This document shows positions 46,537-57,349 of a DNA stretch of 64,000 nucleotides, one piece after another. Numbering within the stretch: position 1 is the stretch's first letter; every line of letters starts with the position of its first letter. A program made the translations under genes and the position numbers. The notes beneath the pieces are model-generated. The model searched no databases. It saw only the letters and a program-made list of their open reading frames with translations, and had not been told where the DNA came from. Origin of the DNA: Cellvibrio sp. KY-GH-1 (lineage in GTDB: Bacteria > Pseudomonadota > Gammaproteobacteria > Pseudomonadales > Cellvibrionaceae); assembly GCF_008806975.1 (NCBI RefSeq), contig NZ_CP031728.1:3741501-3805500 (forward strand), read 5' to 3'.

Positions 46537-47181
46537 ATGAAAAACCTGATGCGGTCGCTGCTTTTACCGTTGCTATTCATAGCTGGCAGCGCCTCGGCGG
46601 TACCTATTGTATCTTTGTCTGCAGCCGGTCAAACAACCACCTCCGTTGCCGATACCACAACTATCGACTTCAACAGCGGTTGCGGCTACGTCGCTTGCAG
46701 TGGCGATTTTATCCTGGCGACTGGCAGCCAAAGCGGCCTCTATGCCCAACCCTTTGGCACCAACACTCAATACCTGAGCGTACCCCATCCATCTGCCAGC
46801 ACCCTGAGCGCCGACTTTACTCTGGGCACAGTCGCCAACTATTTTGGGCTTTTTTGGGGATCAATTGACAGCTATAACTTCGTCAGCTTTTACCTGAACA
46901 ACACCTTGGTTGCCAGTTTTTCCGGTAGTGCGATCGTGGGTCAATTTGCTGATGGTAATCAATTGAGTTACAGCTCTAACCGCTATATCAATTTTGATTT
47001 CGTTAGCGAGAGTTTTGATCGCGTGCGATTAACCAGCCACGGGTTTGCGTTTGAGAGCGATAACCACGCCTTTAGAAAACTGGTCGCAGTCACTGAACCT
47101 AGCGCAGCGCTGTTGCTGTTATTGGGCTTGATCAGTTTGACGTTGATGCGTCGCCAACTTAAAACTGTTGAGCTTAAATAG
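46537..47181 (+). CDS. PEP-CTERM-like sorted surface protein
   Basis: A 214-residue exported protein. The signal peptide ends near GSASA. A beta-rich domain (TIDFNSGCGYVACSGDF, LFWGSIDSYNFVSFY) is followed by a C-terminal sorting signal: TEPSA, a leucine-rich helix and RRQLK. This is the PEP-CTERM plan with a slightly altered PEP, recognised by exosortase/EpsH systems; no exosortase gene is in the window. ATG at 46537 follows CTGGAG at six bases. A CRP-type site lies upstream and a terminator after it. Confidence 0.8.
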   Translation: MKNLMRSLLLPLLFIAGSASAVPIVSLSAAGQTTTSVADTTTIDFNSGCGYVACSGDFILATGSQSGLYAQPFGTNTQYLSVPHPSASTLSADFTLGTVANYFGLFWGSIDSYNFVSFYLNNTLVASFSGSAIVGQFADGNQLSYSSNRYINFDFVSESFDRVRLTSHGFAFESDNHAFRKLVAVTEPSAALLLLLGLISLTLMRRQLKTVELK

Positions 47182-47193
47182 TCTCCGCCAGGC

Positions 47194-47228
47194 AAAAAAA
47201 TCCCGGGTTCTTTGCCCGGTATTTTTTT
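47194..47228 (+). terminator. Intrinsic terminator after the PEP-CTERM gene
   Basis: Stem CCGGG/CCCGG (47203-47207 and 47215-47219) with seven A residues before and seven T residues after, so it may act both ways. Confidence 0.75.
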
Positions 47229-47270
47229 GCGCCTCATTTAATCGTATAGATTTAAATATTCTGCACGCTA

Positions 47271-48671
47271 CTAATGTGCGGCACTAAGACGCATCATCAA
47301 ATTTAGTTGGTTGGCAATTAACTGAAACTCTTCAAACTGACGCGCCGACAACTTTCCACTTTCATTATCCGCATAGGCAATTGCCATCAAGCGTTTATTC
47401 AACTGCAAGGGCGCAATAAAAATATCGCCTTTGGCAGCCATGGCTTGCAATGCGCCCACGTCAGCCTGACCGGCTTCGACACTATAGTGAAACGGCTGCT
47501 GGGTGCGCAGCAATTCATGTAACAACTCCCCCTTGTGAAGTCTTTCCAAACTGATTTTTATTTGCTGCCGCCACAAGTGTGTCCCCTTACCCGCGACATA
47601 ACGGACATCCAACACTTTGTTTTTATGGTCGACAATCAAAATAGCAAGACGCGCAATATCTGCACCCTCATGCAGCGCCGCAAGCGATAGCTGGGTTACT
47701 TTAGGCAGGTCACTACCTTCCAGCATGGCTTTGTGAATCTGGTTGAGTTGCTGCTGAAATAAATAATCGGTTTTAACTGCAGGTGTGTCTTTTTCCTCAA
47801 GGAGGTGGGGGTCTGGTAATGCGCTAATTAATACATCCACACCGTAAATTTTGGCGATCACTGAGGCCTCATCAGCCATACGCAACACTTGTTTTTTGGC
47901 GTCTTCAAATGGAATTTTGCACAAGCCTGCGGTTTGTTGACATAACTTTTGCATTTCAGCGCTTTTCATTCCGCGCTGAATATAAGTGCTGATTTGATTG
48001 CCCAAATTAACCGCGCGTGCTGCCGGGCTGGAGTGCACGTGGTTTTCACACGACTCACTGAGTAAATCACCCAGCGCCCAATCCTTGATTAAGTGACGCG
48101 AGAGCAAACTGGTATCAACCCCTAGATAGTCTAATGCAAGGCTATGCTCTGCCTGTGGAGTCTGGTCACGCGCCACAATGAAATCTTCCACTACCTTTCG
48201 CCCGGTAGAAATTAATGCGAGCTCGCTGATATTACGCAGCAACGCTGCAATAAATACTTGTTCTTTTTTATCACCATCAAGAAACGGCACCATCGCTTTG
48301 GCTTGTACTGCTGCATGAAACGACCGCGCCAGACTTTGGATTAATAAAGTTTTAGGCTTACCCTTGAGGAAGTTATCAATCAACGTGGTAGCCAGAGTGA
48401 TGTTACGCAAATTATCAAAGCCCAAATGCACAATCGCGCGCGAAACCGTTTTTATGGGAGCAAACGAGGGGTTGTAGTGCACAGAATTGGCAATACGCAA
48501 AACCTTGGAGGTGAGATCTGCATCGCGCAGGATAATTTTGGTCAGATCTTCCGCGCGGCATTTTTCATTTTCACTCAGCTCGCAAATTTCCCGCACTACT
48601 GCATCGAGCGTAGGCAGTTCCTGTTCAGCGAGCGCATCCATCCATGCCTCAAGCCCACGAATTTCTGTCAT
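47271..48671 (-). CDS. HDOD domain signalling protein
   Basis: A 466-residue protein. The HDOD domain fills about residues 15-210 (LPTLDAVVREICELS, DADLTSKVLRIANSVHYN, AAVQAKAMVPFL). The C-terminal 150 residues (LAILIVDHKNKVLDVRYV, GDIFIAPLQLNKRLMAIAYAD) resemble a GAF-type ligand-binding domain. No catalytic output is seen, so it is probably a regulator. It stands alone, with no clear partner. Confidence 0.85.
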   Translation of the reverse strand: MTEIRGLEAWMDALAEQELPTLDAVVREICELSENEKCRAEDLTKIILRDADLTSKVLRIANSVHYNPSFAPIKTVSRAIVHLGFDNLRNITLATTLIDNFLKGKPKTLLIQSLARSFHAAVQAKAMVPFLDGDKKEQVFIAALLRNISELALISTGRKVVEDFIVARDQTPQAEHSLALDYLGVDTSLLSRHLIKDWALGDLLSESCENHVHSSPAARAVNLGNQISTYIQRGMKSAEMQKLCQQTAGLCKIPFEDAKKQVLRMADEASVIAKIYGVDVLISALPDPHLLEEKDTPAVKTDYLFQQQLNQIHKAMLEGSDLPKVTQLSLAALHEGADIARLAILIVDHKNKVLDVRYVAGKGTHLWRQQIKISLERLHKGELLHELLRTQQPFHYSVEAGQADVGALQAMAAKGDIFIAPLQLNKRLMAIAYADNESGKLSARQFEEFQLIANQLNLMMRLSAAH

Positions 48672-48842
48672 AGGGGAAACCTGTAGTAGCCGATTTTGAA
48701 CATGCGCGTCGCTCGGTACCGCCGCCGCCGATATTTTTTATTATGTCGCTTGAGTGTAGTTCAGGTCGCTGAATTCTGCTTTTTGGCGCAAGCTTCGCCG
48801 CAATTATTTTTTATGGAACCGATTTAGCTAATTTCAGGCAAT

Positions 48843-48870
48843 AAAAAACCCGGTGCTAAGACCGGGCTTT
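48843..48870 (-). terminator. Intrinsic terminator after rpmG
   Basis: Stem CCCGGT/ACCGGG (48849-48854 and 48861-48866), followed on the minus strand by six U residues. It ends the rpmB-rpmG transcript. Confidence 0.85.
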
Positions 48871-48905
48871 TCAAAAGCAATATTCAAATAAAGCTATTCG
48901 GCGAA

Positions 48906-49061
48906 TTACTTGATTTTGCCTTCTTTGTAGACCACGTGCTTGCGCACAACTGGATCGTACTTTTTGATTTCCATCTTTTCTGGCATGGTGCGCTTGTTCT
49001 TGTCAGTGGTGTAGAAGTGACCAGTACCAGCAGAAGAGTTCAGACGAATTTTTTCGCGCAT
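48906..49061 (-). CDS. rpmG: 50S ribosomal protein L33
   Basis: A 51-residue gene. The product starts [20 protein letters not shown] and ends [10 protein letters not shown], the typical non-zinc (C-minus) L33. It starts 15 bp after rpmB, and a ribosome site AGGAGC is seen before the ATG. Confidence 0.96.
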   Translation of the reverse strand: MREKIRLNSSAGTGHFYTTDKNKRTMPEKMEIKKYDPVVRKHVVYKEGKIK

Positions 49062-49076
49062 GACAATAGCTCCTAA

Positions 49077-49313
49077 TTACACTTTGTGGCCGTTGGCACG
49101 AACATCAGCCAACACAGCTTCGATGCCGCGCTTGTCGATGATACGCATACCTTTTGGAGTCAGACGCAGAGTTACGAAACGCTTCTCAGCTTCTACCCAA
49201 AAACGGTGAGATTGCAGGTTTGGCAAAAAACGACGCTTGGTGTGGTTTTTTGCGTGGGATACATTGTGACCGGTAACAGGGCGTTTGCCGGTAACTTGAC
49301 ATACTCTGGACAT
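49077..49313 (-). CDS. rpmB: 50S ribosomal protein L28
   Basis: A 78-residue ribosomal protein beginning [12 protein letters not shown] and ending in a conserved basic tail; length is standard. The rpmB-rpmG order is universal in related bacteria. Confidence 0.97.
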   Translation of the reverse strand: MSRVCQVTGKRPVTGHNVSHAKNHTKRRFLPNLQSHRFWVEAEKRFVTLRLTPKGMRIIDKRGIEAVLADVRANGHKV

Positions 49314-49525
49314 TTGATTGCCTCATTCAAAAATCAGTGCGCTCTGCTGGAGGCGCGGTGTTAGAACCGTTTAAACAGACTAACAACCAGCAAATGCGCC
49401 TTGTGATCAGCCTATTCTTTCCTAAACGCGGCGGGATAATTCGACACTGCCGCAAAGAGCCGCGCTTTATACCAAAAGCCGGCCCCAATAGCAACGAAAA
49501 GGTTATTTTTTGAGCCTCGATTCGT

Positions 49526-50200
49526 TTAAATCAGGCCGCGCTCGGCAAAGGACACCACTTCCAGGTCGCCTACCACCATGTGATCCAGTATCCGCACGTC
49601 AATCAGCTCCAACGCCGCTTGCAGCCTTTGCGTAATCCGTTGATCCGCCTGACTCGGTTCCGCAATACCACTTGGATGATTGTGAGCGAGAATCAAGGCA
49701 GCGGCGTTGTGAGTCATAGCCCGCCGTACCACCTCGCGCGGATAGACAGCTGCACCATCGATAGTGCCGAAAAATAACTCTTCGTAAGTAATCAGTCGAT
49801 TCTGATTGTCGAGGAACAAGACCGCAAAGACTTCTCTCGGTTGATGGCGCAACTGGGCGCTCAGGTATTGTCGCACCAGCTCTGGGCTGGAGAGCAAATC
49901 ACCCGCTTTCATTGTTGCCGACAGATGACGGCGAGCCATCTCCAACACCGCCTGCAGCTGAGCATATTTTGCATTGCCCAACCCCAGTCCTTTGCAAAAA
50001 TCGACCTGGGTTGCCTCGAGTAGAGGGCGCAACCCCCCATAGTGTTGCAAGAGATCGCGCGCCAGATCTACCGCCGATTTGCCGGCGACACCGATTCGCA
50101 AGAAGATCGCCAGTAATTCAGCGTCGGATAGCGCGCGCGGGCCAAGTGCCAGTAATTTTTCACGCGGACGTTCGGCCTCAGGCCAATCAGCAATAGACAT
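49526..50200 (-). CDS. radC: RadC-like JAB/MPN-domain protein
   Basis: A 224-residue protein. An N-terminal helix-hairpin-helix region ([21 protein letters not shown], given here in part) is followed by a JAMM metalloprotease-like domain with HNHPSG and a downstream Asp. Although named after DNA repair, its true activity is unclear. ATG at 50200 follows AAGGAG. It is divergent from coaBC, the arrangement seen in Escherichia and Pseudomonas. Confidence 0.92.
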   Translation of the reverse strand: MSIADWPEAERPREKLLALGPRALSDAELLAIFLRIGVAGKSAVDLARDLLQHYGGLRPLLEATQVDFCKGLGLGNAKYAQLQAVLEMARRHLSATMKAGDLLSSPELVRQYLSAQLRHQPREVFAVLFLDNQNRLITYEELFFGTIDGAAVYPREVVRRAMTHNAAALILAHNHPSGIAEPSQADQRITQRLQAALELIDVRILDHMVVGDLEVVSFAERGLI

Positions 50201-50439
50201 CACGAAAACTCCTTTTTGAATAAAAGAACACATTAATCAATCCCTGTTCGCCTGTTATACCGGGTTGGGGCAGCAGATGCGAAAATGCCGCCAAGAATGG
50301 TATCTTAGCGGCCGTTCGTCAAGCATCGCGCTGCTTGGGCTCCAAGCCCGGCAAGGCCGTGGCCGTTAGTGGCCAATTACGTACTTTCAGCTAAGGTTGT
50401 TCTCTAGCTGTCCACTTTTTCCCCGGGGCTGCCTTATCC

Positions 50440-51645
50440 ATGAGTTCATTGGCCAATAAACAGATTCTGCTCGGCGTCACCGGTGGCATCGCCGCCTATA
50501 AAAGTGCCGACCTGGTGCGCCGCCTGCAAGACGCAGGTGCCAGCGTGCAGGTGGTGATGACCCCTGCCGCGCAGGAATTTATTACTCCGCTAACTATGCA
50601 GGCACTATCAGGCCATCCAGTACACACTCAACTATTAGATCCGGAAGCAGAAGCGGGCATGGGTCATATCCAATTGGCGCGTTGGGCCGACCTGCTACTG
50701 ATCGCCCCCGCAACGGCTGATTTTATGGCGCGCTTGAGCCAGGGGCTGGGTAATGATTTGCTAACCAGCATCTGTCTGGCCACCGCCGCCCCTATCGCCT
50801 TGGCACCCGCGATGAACCAGGGCATGTGGCGCAATGCGGCAACGCAAGCCAATCTCGATATCCTTATCGATCGCAAAATCCATATTTTCGGCCCCGCTGA
50901 TGGAGGCCAGGCCTGCGGTGATATTGGCCCGGGGCGTATGCTGGAACCCTTACAAATTGTTGATATGGCTGCACGTCTATTCGCCACTGGCAGTCTTGCC
51001 GGCAAAAAAGTCGTCATTACCGCCGGCCCTACCCGCGAAGCCATAGACCCGGTTCGCTACATCAGCAACCACAGCTCAGGCAAGATGGGTTATGCGTTAG
51101 TCCAGGCAGCAATTGAAGCAGGCGCACAAACCGTATTAATCAGCGGCCCGACGCAATTGGCAAAGCCCGCGCGCGCGCGCTGTATTGATGTGATCACGGC
51201 TGAAGAGATGTACAACGCCAGCATGGCCGAGGCACTGGATTGCGATCTGTTTATCGCCGCCGCCGCGGTAGCTGATTACCGTCCGATAGAAGTGGCCACC
51301 CAAAAAATGAAAAAGGGTGATGACGATGACATCACCCTACACTTGATAAAAAATCCCGACATAGTTGCGAGTGTCGCTGCGCTCACACCGAAACCCTTAA
51401 CCGTGGGTTTCGCGGCCGAGTCTGAAAAACTGATCGACTATGCCCGGACTAAACTGGAACGCAAAAATCTTGATTTGGTAGTCGCCAATAATATTGCCGC
51501 AAGCAACATAGGTTTTAACAGCGACGATAACGCCGTCACACTTATCGATAAGCATTCCAGCACCGACATTAGCCAGCGCAGCAAACAACAACTTGCGCGC
51601 GAACTCATTGCCTGTTTTGCACAAAAACTGGCACCACAACGATAA
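50440..51645 (+). CDS. coaBC: Bifunctional phosphopantothenoylcysteine decarboxylase/synthase
   Basis: A 401-residue flavoprotein catalysing two steps of coenzyme A synthesis. The CoaC half (1-185) has GVTGGIAAYKSADLVRRL and the decarboxylase signature APAMNQGMW; the CoaB half has TAGPTREAIDPVRYISNHSSGKMG (shown in part) and a lysine-rich loop KMKKGDDD. Length is normal. The long algC gene follows after 33 bp. Confidence 0.96.
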   Translation: MSSLANKQILLGVTGGIAAYKSADLVRRLQDAGASVQVVMTPAAQEFITPLTMQALSGHPVHTQLLDPEAEAGMGHIQLARWADLLLIAPATADFMARLSQGLGNDLLTSICLATAAPIALAPAMNQGMWRNAATQANLDILIDRKIHIFGPADGGQACGDIGPGRMLEPLQIVDMAARLFATGSLAGKKVVITAGPTREAIDPVRYISNHSSGKMGYALVQAAIEAGAQTVLISGPTQLAKPARARCIDVITAEEMYNASMAEALDCDLFIAAAAVADYRPIEVATQKMKKGDDDDITLHLIKNPDIVASVAALTPKPLTVGFAAESEKLIDYARTKLERKNLDLVVANNIAASNIGFNSDDNAVTLIDKHSSTDISQRSKQQLARELIACFAQKLAPQR

Positions 51646-51678
51646 GCACGCAACAGAGAACAATGGGAAGGTAGACGA

Positions 51679-54183
51679 GTGAACCCCAAAGATCCGCTCC
51701 TTGCAAAACCTGAAGCAGGCACACACCTTTCACGCACAGCACAGCGCGCGCTGGAAGCAGCCAAACGCAAAGCAGCTATGCAACAAAAAATCTTGTTGAT
51801 CTTGCTGGGCATAGGCCTGCTTATCAATGGGGTAATCGCCTATGTGCTCTATCAGAATTTGGTAATTAAACAGGCGGAAGAGAATCTTGCCGGATTAACG
51901 CAAGAGAAAGTTAATGAACGCAGACTCGCCTTGGAAAAATATTTTTCTGCGCAAGATAAATTCATTAATCAACTAGCAAGTGATGCCGCATTTGTCAATG
52001 CACTCGACCCAGCCGCCGAACCGGAATTGCGCCGACAAACTGAGCAGGCTTGGCAAGCAAAAATCCTCCTTGCCTTACACCTACGCCTGACGCCGATTGG
52101 CACCGCCGCTTTGGAGCGTGAAAGCGAATTTCCCTTGCGCTTTGCCGAGCTTGATTTAATTCAGCGCGCCGAACAGCGAAAGACCATATTACCCGAGCTT
52201 GCCACTATAGGTGATCGTCAATTTTTATACTGGATTCGCCCCATACCGACCGACCCGCAAAGTGACCCACTAGGTACACTTATGATTACACTCAATCCGG
52301 AGGAGGTATTCAAAATATTTTCTACCGCAGATGCAACTCTGGGTGAGTACGTGTTACTGCAACAATTTAACGGAAGCCAACCACAAGTATTAAAAAAGCT
52401 TGGCGCCGGTGCTGCGGGAACCAACATGCAAGCCAGTGTTGCAGGCAGCCATCTGCAAATAAAATTTACTCCGTCTGAAGCACTGGTCGACGCCGCACAA
52501 GAATCGCCAACACTCTGGATACTTATTGTTAGTCTAATAGCCGCCGCAAGCCTTGCAATAATATGGTTATTGAGCAAAGTGCTTGTTCGCAGAGAAATAG
52601 GCGAGCTTGAAACATCCCCACTACTTCCCGAACTTGCCAAGGCAAATAAGCAAGCCATTGCAGACGAAAATACCCCCGCAGATCCACTCTTCCAGAAACA
52701 GGATATTCTCGATATAGCGATGATTGGCGAAGATGAAAACATTCTTGGTTTAGATCAAGCCTCGGGTAAAAAGTCAGCGGCCAATCCACGCAATAAGATC
52801 AACGAAACCAATATCCCCGCAGAGATTTTTCGCTCCTACGATATTCGCGGCTTAGTTGGCAGTCAAATTACACCCGAGCTGGCGCAATTAATTGGTCAGG
52901 CGGTCGGCAGCGAAGCAATCGATCAGGGCGAACGTAACATTGTGGTCGCCCGCGATGGGCGCACTCACAGTGAATCACTTACCGATGCGTTAATCAAAGG
53001 TGTCCTACGCACTGGTTGTAACGTTATTAATATCGGCGTAGTACCTACTCCGCTTATGTATTTTTCTACTTTTAATTTTGAAGATACTAATAGCGGCATC
53101 ATGGTAACGGCCAGCCACAACCCCAAGGAATACAATGGTTTTAAAGTCGTCATCAACAATCGCGCGCTCGCCGATGATGCTGTTACTGAATTACGTGCTC
53201 GCATTATTGGTCAGCGCTTTCACCAGGGGCTGGGTGAAGAAATTCCGCGCGCCATTATTCCCGACTATATCGACCGTATATTTTCCGATGTTGCGTTGGC
53301 CAGCAATGTGACTCTGGTGGTAGATGCAGGGAACGCGGTTCCCGGTGTGGTTGCACCGCAATTATTTGAAGAATTGGGTTGCGATGTAATTCCGTTGTTT
53401 TGTGATCTGGACGGGGAATTTCCCAATCATGAACCAGACCCAACCCATGAAAAAAATCTCACTGCACTCATTGAAAAAGTACGGGAAACCAACGCCGATA
53501 TAGGTGTTGCGTTCGACGGTGACGGTGATCGACTGGTGGTGGTAACACCCAAAGGCGATATTATCTGGCCTGATCGATTGTTGATGTTATTTGCCAAGGA
53601 CGTACTCGCCCGCCACCCGGGTGCTGATGTGTTATTCGATGTAAAATGCTCGCGCCAGTTAAATCAAGTAATCAGTAGTTACGGCGGTCGACCAATTATG
53701 TGGAAAACGGGACACTCGCCCATGAAAGCCAAAATGGAGGAAACCCAGGCATTGATTGGTGGCGAATATTCAGGTCATATTTTTATCAAAGACCGTTGGT
53801 ACGGCTTTGATGACGGCATTTATGCCATGGCGCGTTTGCTGGAAATTATCACGTTGCGCGACCAAAATATTGACGATATTTTTGCCGCCTTCCCGCAACT
53901 TTATTCAACACCAGAATTGAAAGTTGCTGTATCCGAGCAGGAGAAGTTTGAGCTCATTAGCAAAATTACCGAGTCAGGTGATTTTGCCAATGGCACAATC
54001 ACCGCTATTGATGGCTTGCGCGTAGATTACACCAAGGGCTGGGGACTGGTGCGCGCCTCTAACACATCGCCCGCACTGACTCTGCGTTTTGAAGCTGAAT
54101 CGCCCGAAGCATTGGAAAAGATCCAGCAAATCTTTAAACGCGAATTACTAAAAGTGGATAAAGCCCTCGCAATTCCGTTTTAG
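51679..54183 (+). CDS. algC: Phosphomannomutase/phosphoglucomutase with membrane-anchored N-terminal extension
   Basis: An 834-residue form of AlgC. The C-terminal 455 residues (from about 380) are the mutase: catalytic Ser479 in TASHNP, metal loop DGDGDR from Asp613 and the sugar-binding loop GGEYSGH. The enzyme makes mannose-1-P and glucose-1-P for exopolysaccharide and LPS. The first 380 residues hold two membrane helices (37-62 and 278-303) around a periplasmic region of about 215 residues, then a linker; this tethers the mutase to the inner membrane. The GTG start has GGAAGG seven bases upstream. Long AlgC forms are known in Pseudomonas relatives. Probably co-transcribed with coaBC and argB. 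Confidence 0.93.
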   Translation: MNPKDPLLAKPEAGTHLSRTAQRALEAAKRKAAMQQKILLILLGIGLLINGVIAYVLYQNLVIKQAEENLAGLTQEKVNERRLALEKYFSAQDKFINQLASDAAFVNALDPAAEPELRRQTEQAWQAKILLALHLRLTPIGTAALERESEFPLRFAELDLIQRAEQRKTILPELATIGDRQFLYWIRPIPTDPQSDPLGTLMITLNPEEVFKIFSTADATLGEYVLLQQFNGSQPQVLKKLGAGAAGTNMQASVAGSHLQIKFTPSEALVDAAQESPTLWILIVSLIAAASLAIIWLLSKVLVRREIGELETSPLLPELAKANKQAIADENTPADPLFQKQDILDIAMIGEDENILGLDQASGKKSAANPRNKINETNIPAEIFRSYDIRGLVGSQITPELAQLIGQAVGSEAIDQGERNIVVARDGRTHSESLTDALIKGVLRTGCNVINIGVVPTPLMYFSTFNFEDTNSGIMVTASHNPKEYNGFKVVINNRALADDAVTELRARIIGQRFHQGLGEEIPRAIIPDYIDRIFSDVALASNVTLVVDAGNAVPGVVAPQLFEELGCDVIPLFCDLDGEFPNHEPDPTHEKNLTALIEKVRETNADIGVAFDGDGDRLVVVTPKGDIIWPDRLLMLFAKDVLARHPGADVLFDVKCSRQLNQVISSYGGRPIMWKTGHSPMKAKMEETQALIGGEYSGHIFIKDRWYGFDDGIYAMARLLEIITLRDQNIDDIFAAFPQLYSTPELKVAVSEQEKFELISKITESGDFANGTITAIDGLRVDYTKGWGLVRASNTSPALTLRFEAESPEALEKIQQIFKRELLKVDKALAIPF

Positions 54184-54227
54184 TTTCACTTTGATTATTA
54201 ATTATTTTTTATTGTTCACAGGACTAA

Positions 54228-55142
<915 letters not shown>

Positions 55143-55191
55143 TTAAGTTGCCGCAGCAACTCTATGTTGCTGCGGCGCGAATGGAGGCGGC

Positions 55192-55803
55192 ATGAAAACC
55201 CAAAAAACATCGCGCAAGCAGCAAATTCTGGAGTGTCTGGCGCGCATGCTTGAGGCAAGCCCCGGCGAACGAATTACAACGTCTGCCTTGGCTAAAGAAG
55301 TCGGAGTGTCAGAAGCAGCACTCTATCGCCACTTCCCCAGCAAGTCCAAAATGTTCGAGGGTTTGATTGAGTTCATTGAAGAAACTATTTTTTCGCGCAT
55401 TACACTAATCCTGGCGGAAGAAAAGTCTGCGCTCAAACGCTGTGAAAAGATCCTTGCACTGCTGCTTGGTTTTGCCGAGCGCAATCCAGGTCTTACGCGC
55501 TTACTGACCGGTGATGCCTTAACGGGGGAGACCGAGAGACTACGCTTGCGTATCGGGCAATTATTTGATCGCATCGAAACCCAGTTAAAACAAATTTTGC
55601 GCGAAGCTGAATTACGCGAAGGACTTCACCCTCAGTTACCTGTCGCCGCCGCCGCCAACTTGTTAATTGCATTGGTTGATGGACGAATCGCAGAATTTGT
55701 CCGCTCGGAATTTCGCCGCCTACCGACCACTCATTGGCAAGAACAGTGGCAATTACTGGCTCAAAGTTTTCTTGTTCCCAATACCTTGCCGGTATTCGAA
55801 TAA
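55192..55803 (+). CDS. slmA: Nucleoid occlusion factor SlmA
   Basis: A TetR-family DNA-binding protein of 203 residues that blocks FtsZ ring assembly over the nucleoid. The helix-turn-helix is [22 protein letters not shown] (shown in part: [13 protein letters not shown]), and the C-terminus matches SlmA in length and hydrophobic pattern. GGAGG precedes the ATG. It follows argB and precedes pyrE on the other side, as in gammaproteobacteria. Confidence 0.93.
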   Translation: MKTQKTSRKQQILECLARMLEASPGERITTSALAKEVGVSEAALYRHFPSKSKMFEGLIEFIEETIFSRITLILAEEKSALKRCEKILALLLGFAERNPGLTRLLTGDALTGETERLRLRIGQLFDRIETQLKQILREAELREGLHPQLPVAAAANLLIALVDGRIAEFVRSEFRRLPTTHWQEQWQLLAQSFLVPNTLPVFE

Positions 55804-55835
55804 AAACAACAAACCGGTATCGGTTTTTCTATTTG

Positions 55836-55863
55836 AATCACCTTCAACTAGGGTGATTTTTTA
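55836..55863 (+). terminator. Intrinsic terminator after slmA
   Basis: Stem AATCACC/GGTGATT (55836-55842 and 55852-55858) and a T-run of six. The stop codon of the convergent DUF4124 gene lies inside it. Confidence 0.8.
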
Positions 55864-56465
55864 CTAATTTCTATAAAGCGGTTTTTATCGCGATCGAATT
55901 TTTCCGCGACATCCTTGTGTTCCTGTTCGCGCTGTTTGATTTGCGCCTGGATATCTTTTTCTTCCTGCACCAAATTATTAATATTTTTCAGTAGCTCATC
56001 AGATAGTTGACGACCACCGCGCTCTACTGCTGCTGCCTGAGCTTGATACTCTTGCAAGCGTTTGCGCGCCGACACCAAATTAGCCTGCAAAATACTGATG
56101 TTGCCACGTAAACTCTCCAGATTACGAGACTTGGCCGCATCTATGTCTGCCACATTGCTGTAGGCGCGACGCAATTGCAAATCCTCTCGGGCTTGCTCTT
56201 CGCGCTTTAATTTTTCCTTGCGCAGCCGCTCTGCCTCCGGCCCTTTAGGGGCAGGAGGAATAACTTTCAATACTTTCCCGGAACGCGAGACTATCTCATA
56301 GCCATCACTGACATATTCCGGGGGAATTTTACTATCCAGAACAGTCACTCCATCCTTGTTTTTATAGCGATAAATAACCTTGCTGTTAGCCTCTGTAGCA
56401 GCCATTGAAATGCTGCCCAGTAACAGCGAGCAGCAAGTAATTACAATACCCAACAGGTTACGCAT
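55848..56465 (-). CDS. DUF4124 domain protein, secreted, coiled-coil
   Basis: A periplasmic protein of 205 residues. After the signal peptide (SISMAAT) comes a DUF4124 region (KVIYRYKNKDGVTVLDSKIPPEY), then a proline hinge and about 120 charged helical residues with heptad pattern, a probable coiled coil. Function unknown. ATG at 56465 is favoured because the signal peptide is then normal in length; a start six codons upstream is possible. It lies 24 bp after pyrE on the same strand. Confidence 0.75.
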   Translation of the reverse strand: MRNLLGIVITCCSLLLGSISMAATEANSKVIYRYKNKDGVTVLDSKIPPEYVSDGYEIVSRSGKVLKVIPPAPKGPEAERLRKEKLKREEQAREDLQLRRAYSNVADIDAAKSRNLESLRGNISILQANLVSARKRLQEYQAQAAAVERGGRQLSDELLKNINNLVQEEKDIQAQIKQREQEHKDVAEKFDRDKNRFIEISKKSP

Positions 56466-56489
56466 TGGATTTAGGTGCCTCATCTAAAG

Positions 56490-57137
56490 TTACAACTCTA
56501 CCCCGTAGGTCGTACGGTATTGTTTGATTTTTTCTACCATCGCCTCTTGGCCTGCCTGACCCTCCAGATACGCAACAATGTGATTCAAATTGATAATGCT
56601 GATTACAGGAATGCCAAATGTCTGCTCGACCTCCTGAATCGCGGATACCTGCCCCTGGCCTTTTTCCATTCGATTCAGACCAATTAACACCGCCGCTGGC
56701 TTGGCGCCCGCCTGGTCGATAATAGCCATAACTTCACGTACTGCCGTACCGGCGGTAATCACATCGTCTACGATCAGAACTTTCCCCTGTAACGGCGCTC
56801 CTACCAAGGTACCGCCTTCACCGTGATCTTTAGCCTCCTTGCGGTTGTAGCAATAGGGCAAGTCGCGCTGGTAATGATCTGCCAACGCCACCGCAGTCGT
56901 CGCCGCCAACGGAATTCCTTTGTAGGCTGGGCCGAACACTATATCGAAGTCTACGCCGGATGCAGTGATTGCGGCCGCATAAAAACGACCCAGATCCGCC
57001 AGAGCGCTGCCGGTCTGAAAGCGACCCGCGTTGAAGAAATATGGACTGGTACGCCCGGATTTGAGAACGAATTCACCAAAGCATAACGCCTGATGTTTAA
57101 GCGCCAGCTGAATGAAGTCAAATTGGTATTTTTCCAT
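56490..57137 (-). CDS. pyrE: Orotate phosphoribosyltransferase
   Basis: A 215-residue enzyme of pyrimidine synthesis joining orotate and PRPP. The PRPP loop [17 protein letters not shown] and [15 protein letters not shown] are both present. Length is normal. It is divergent from crc across 212 bp, the Pseudomonas arrangement. Confidence 0.96.
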   Translation of the reverse strand: MEKYQFDFIQLALKHQALCFGEFVLKSGRTSPYFFNAGRFQTGSALADLGRFYAAAITASGVDFDIVFGPAYKGIPLAATTAVALADHYQRDLPYCYNRKEAKDHGEGGTLVGAPLQGKVLIVDDVITAGTAVREVMAIIDQAGAKPAAVLIGLNRMEKGQGQVSAIQEVEQTFGIPVISIINLNHIVAYLEGQAGQEAMVEKIKQYRTTYGVEL

Positions 57138-57349
57138 GCAAAGTATCCGACTATGAACTAAGTTTTAGGTGACAGAATAACTACAACGAGGTTTGGCCTA
57201 TGAGCCGGACCCGCATTTGGGCCACAGCAGCCATCCAAATGTTAAGGATGTGAAAAAAAGTAACGCCTACCACAAAAAACCCAGCGGTGACGGTAACACA
57301 ATCACACAAAGCTCGGGTATGATACACAGTCCGTAATCAAGGGGCTAAC

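Noticed and set aside
50280..50440. GC-rich short repeats before coaBC suggestive of a structured leader
   Set aside because: Repeats such as GGCCGT/TGGCC form no consistent long stem or known riboswitch shape.
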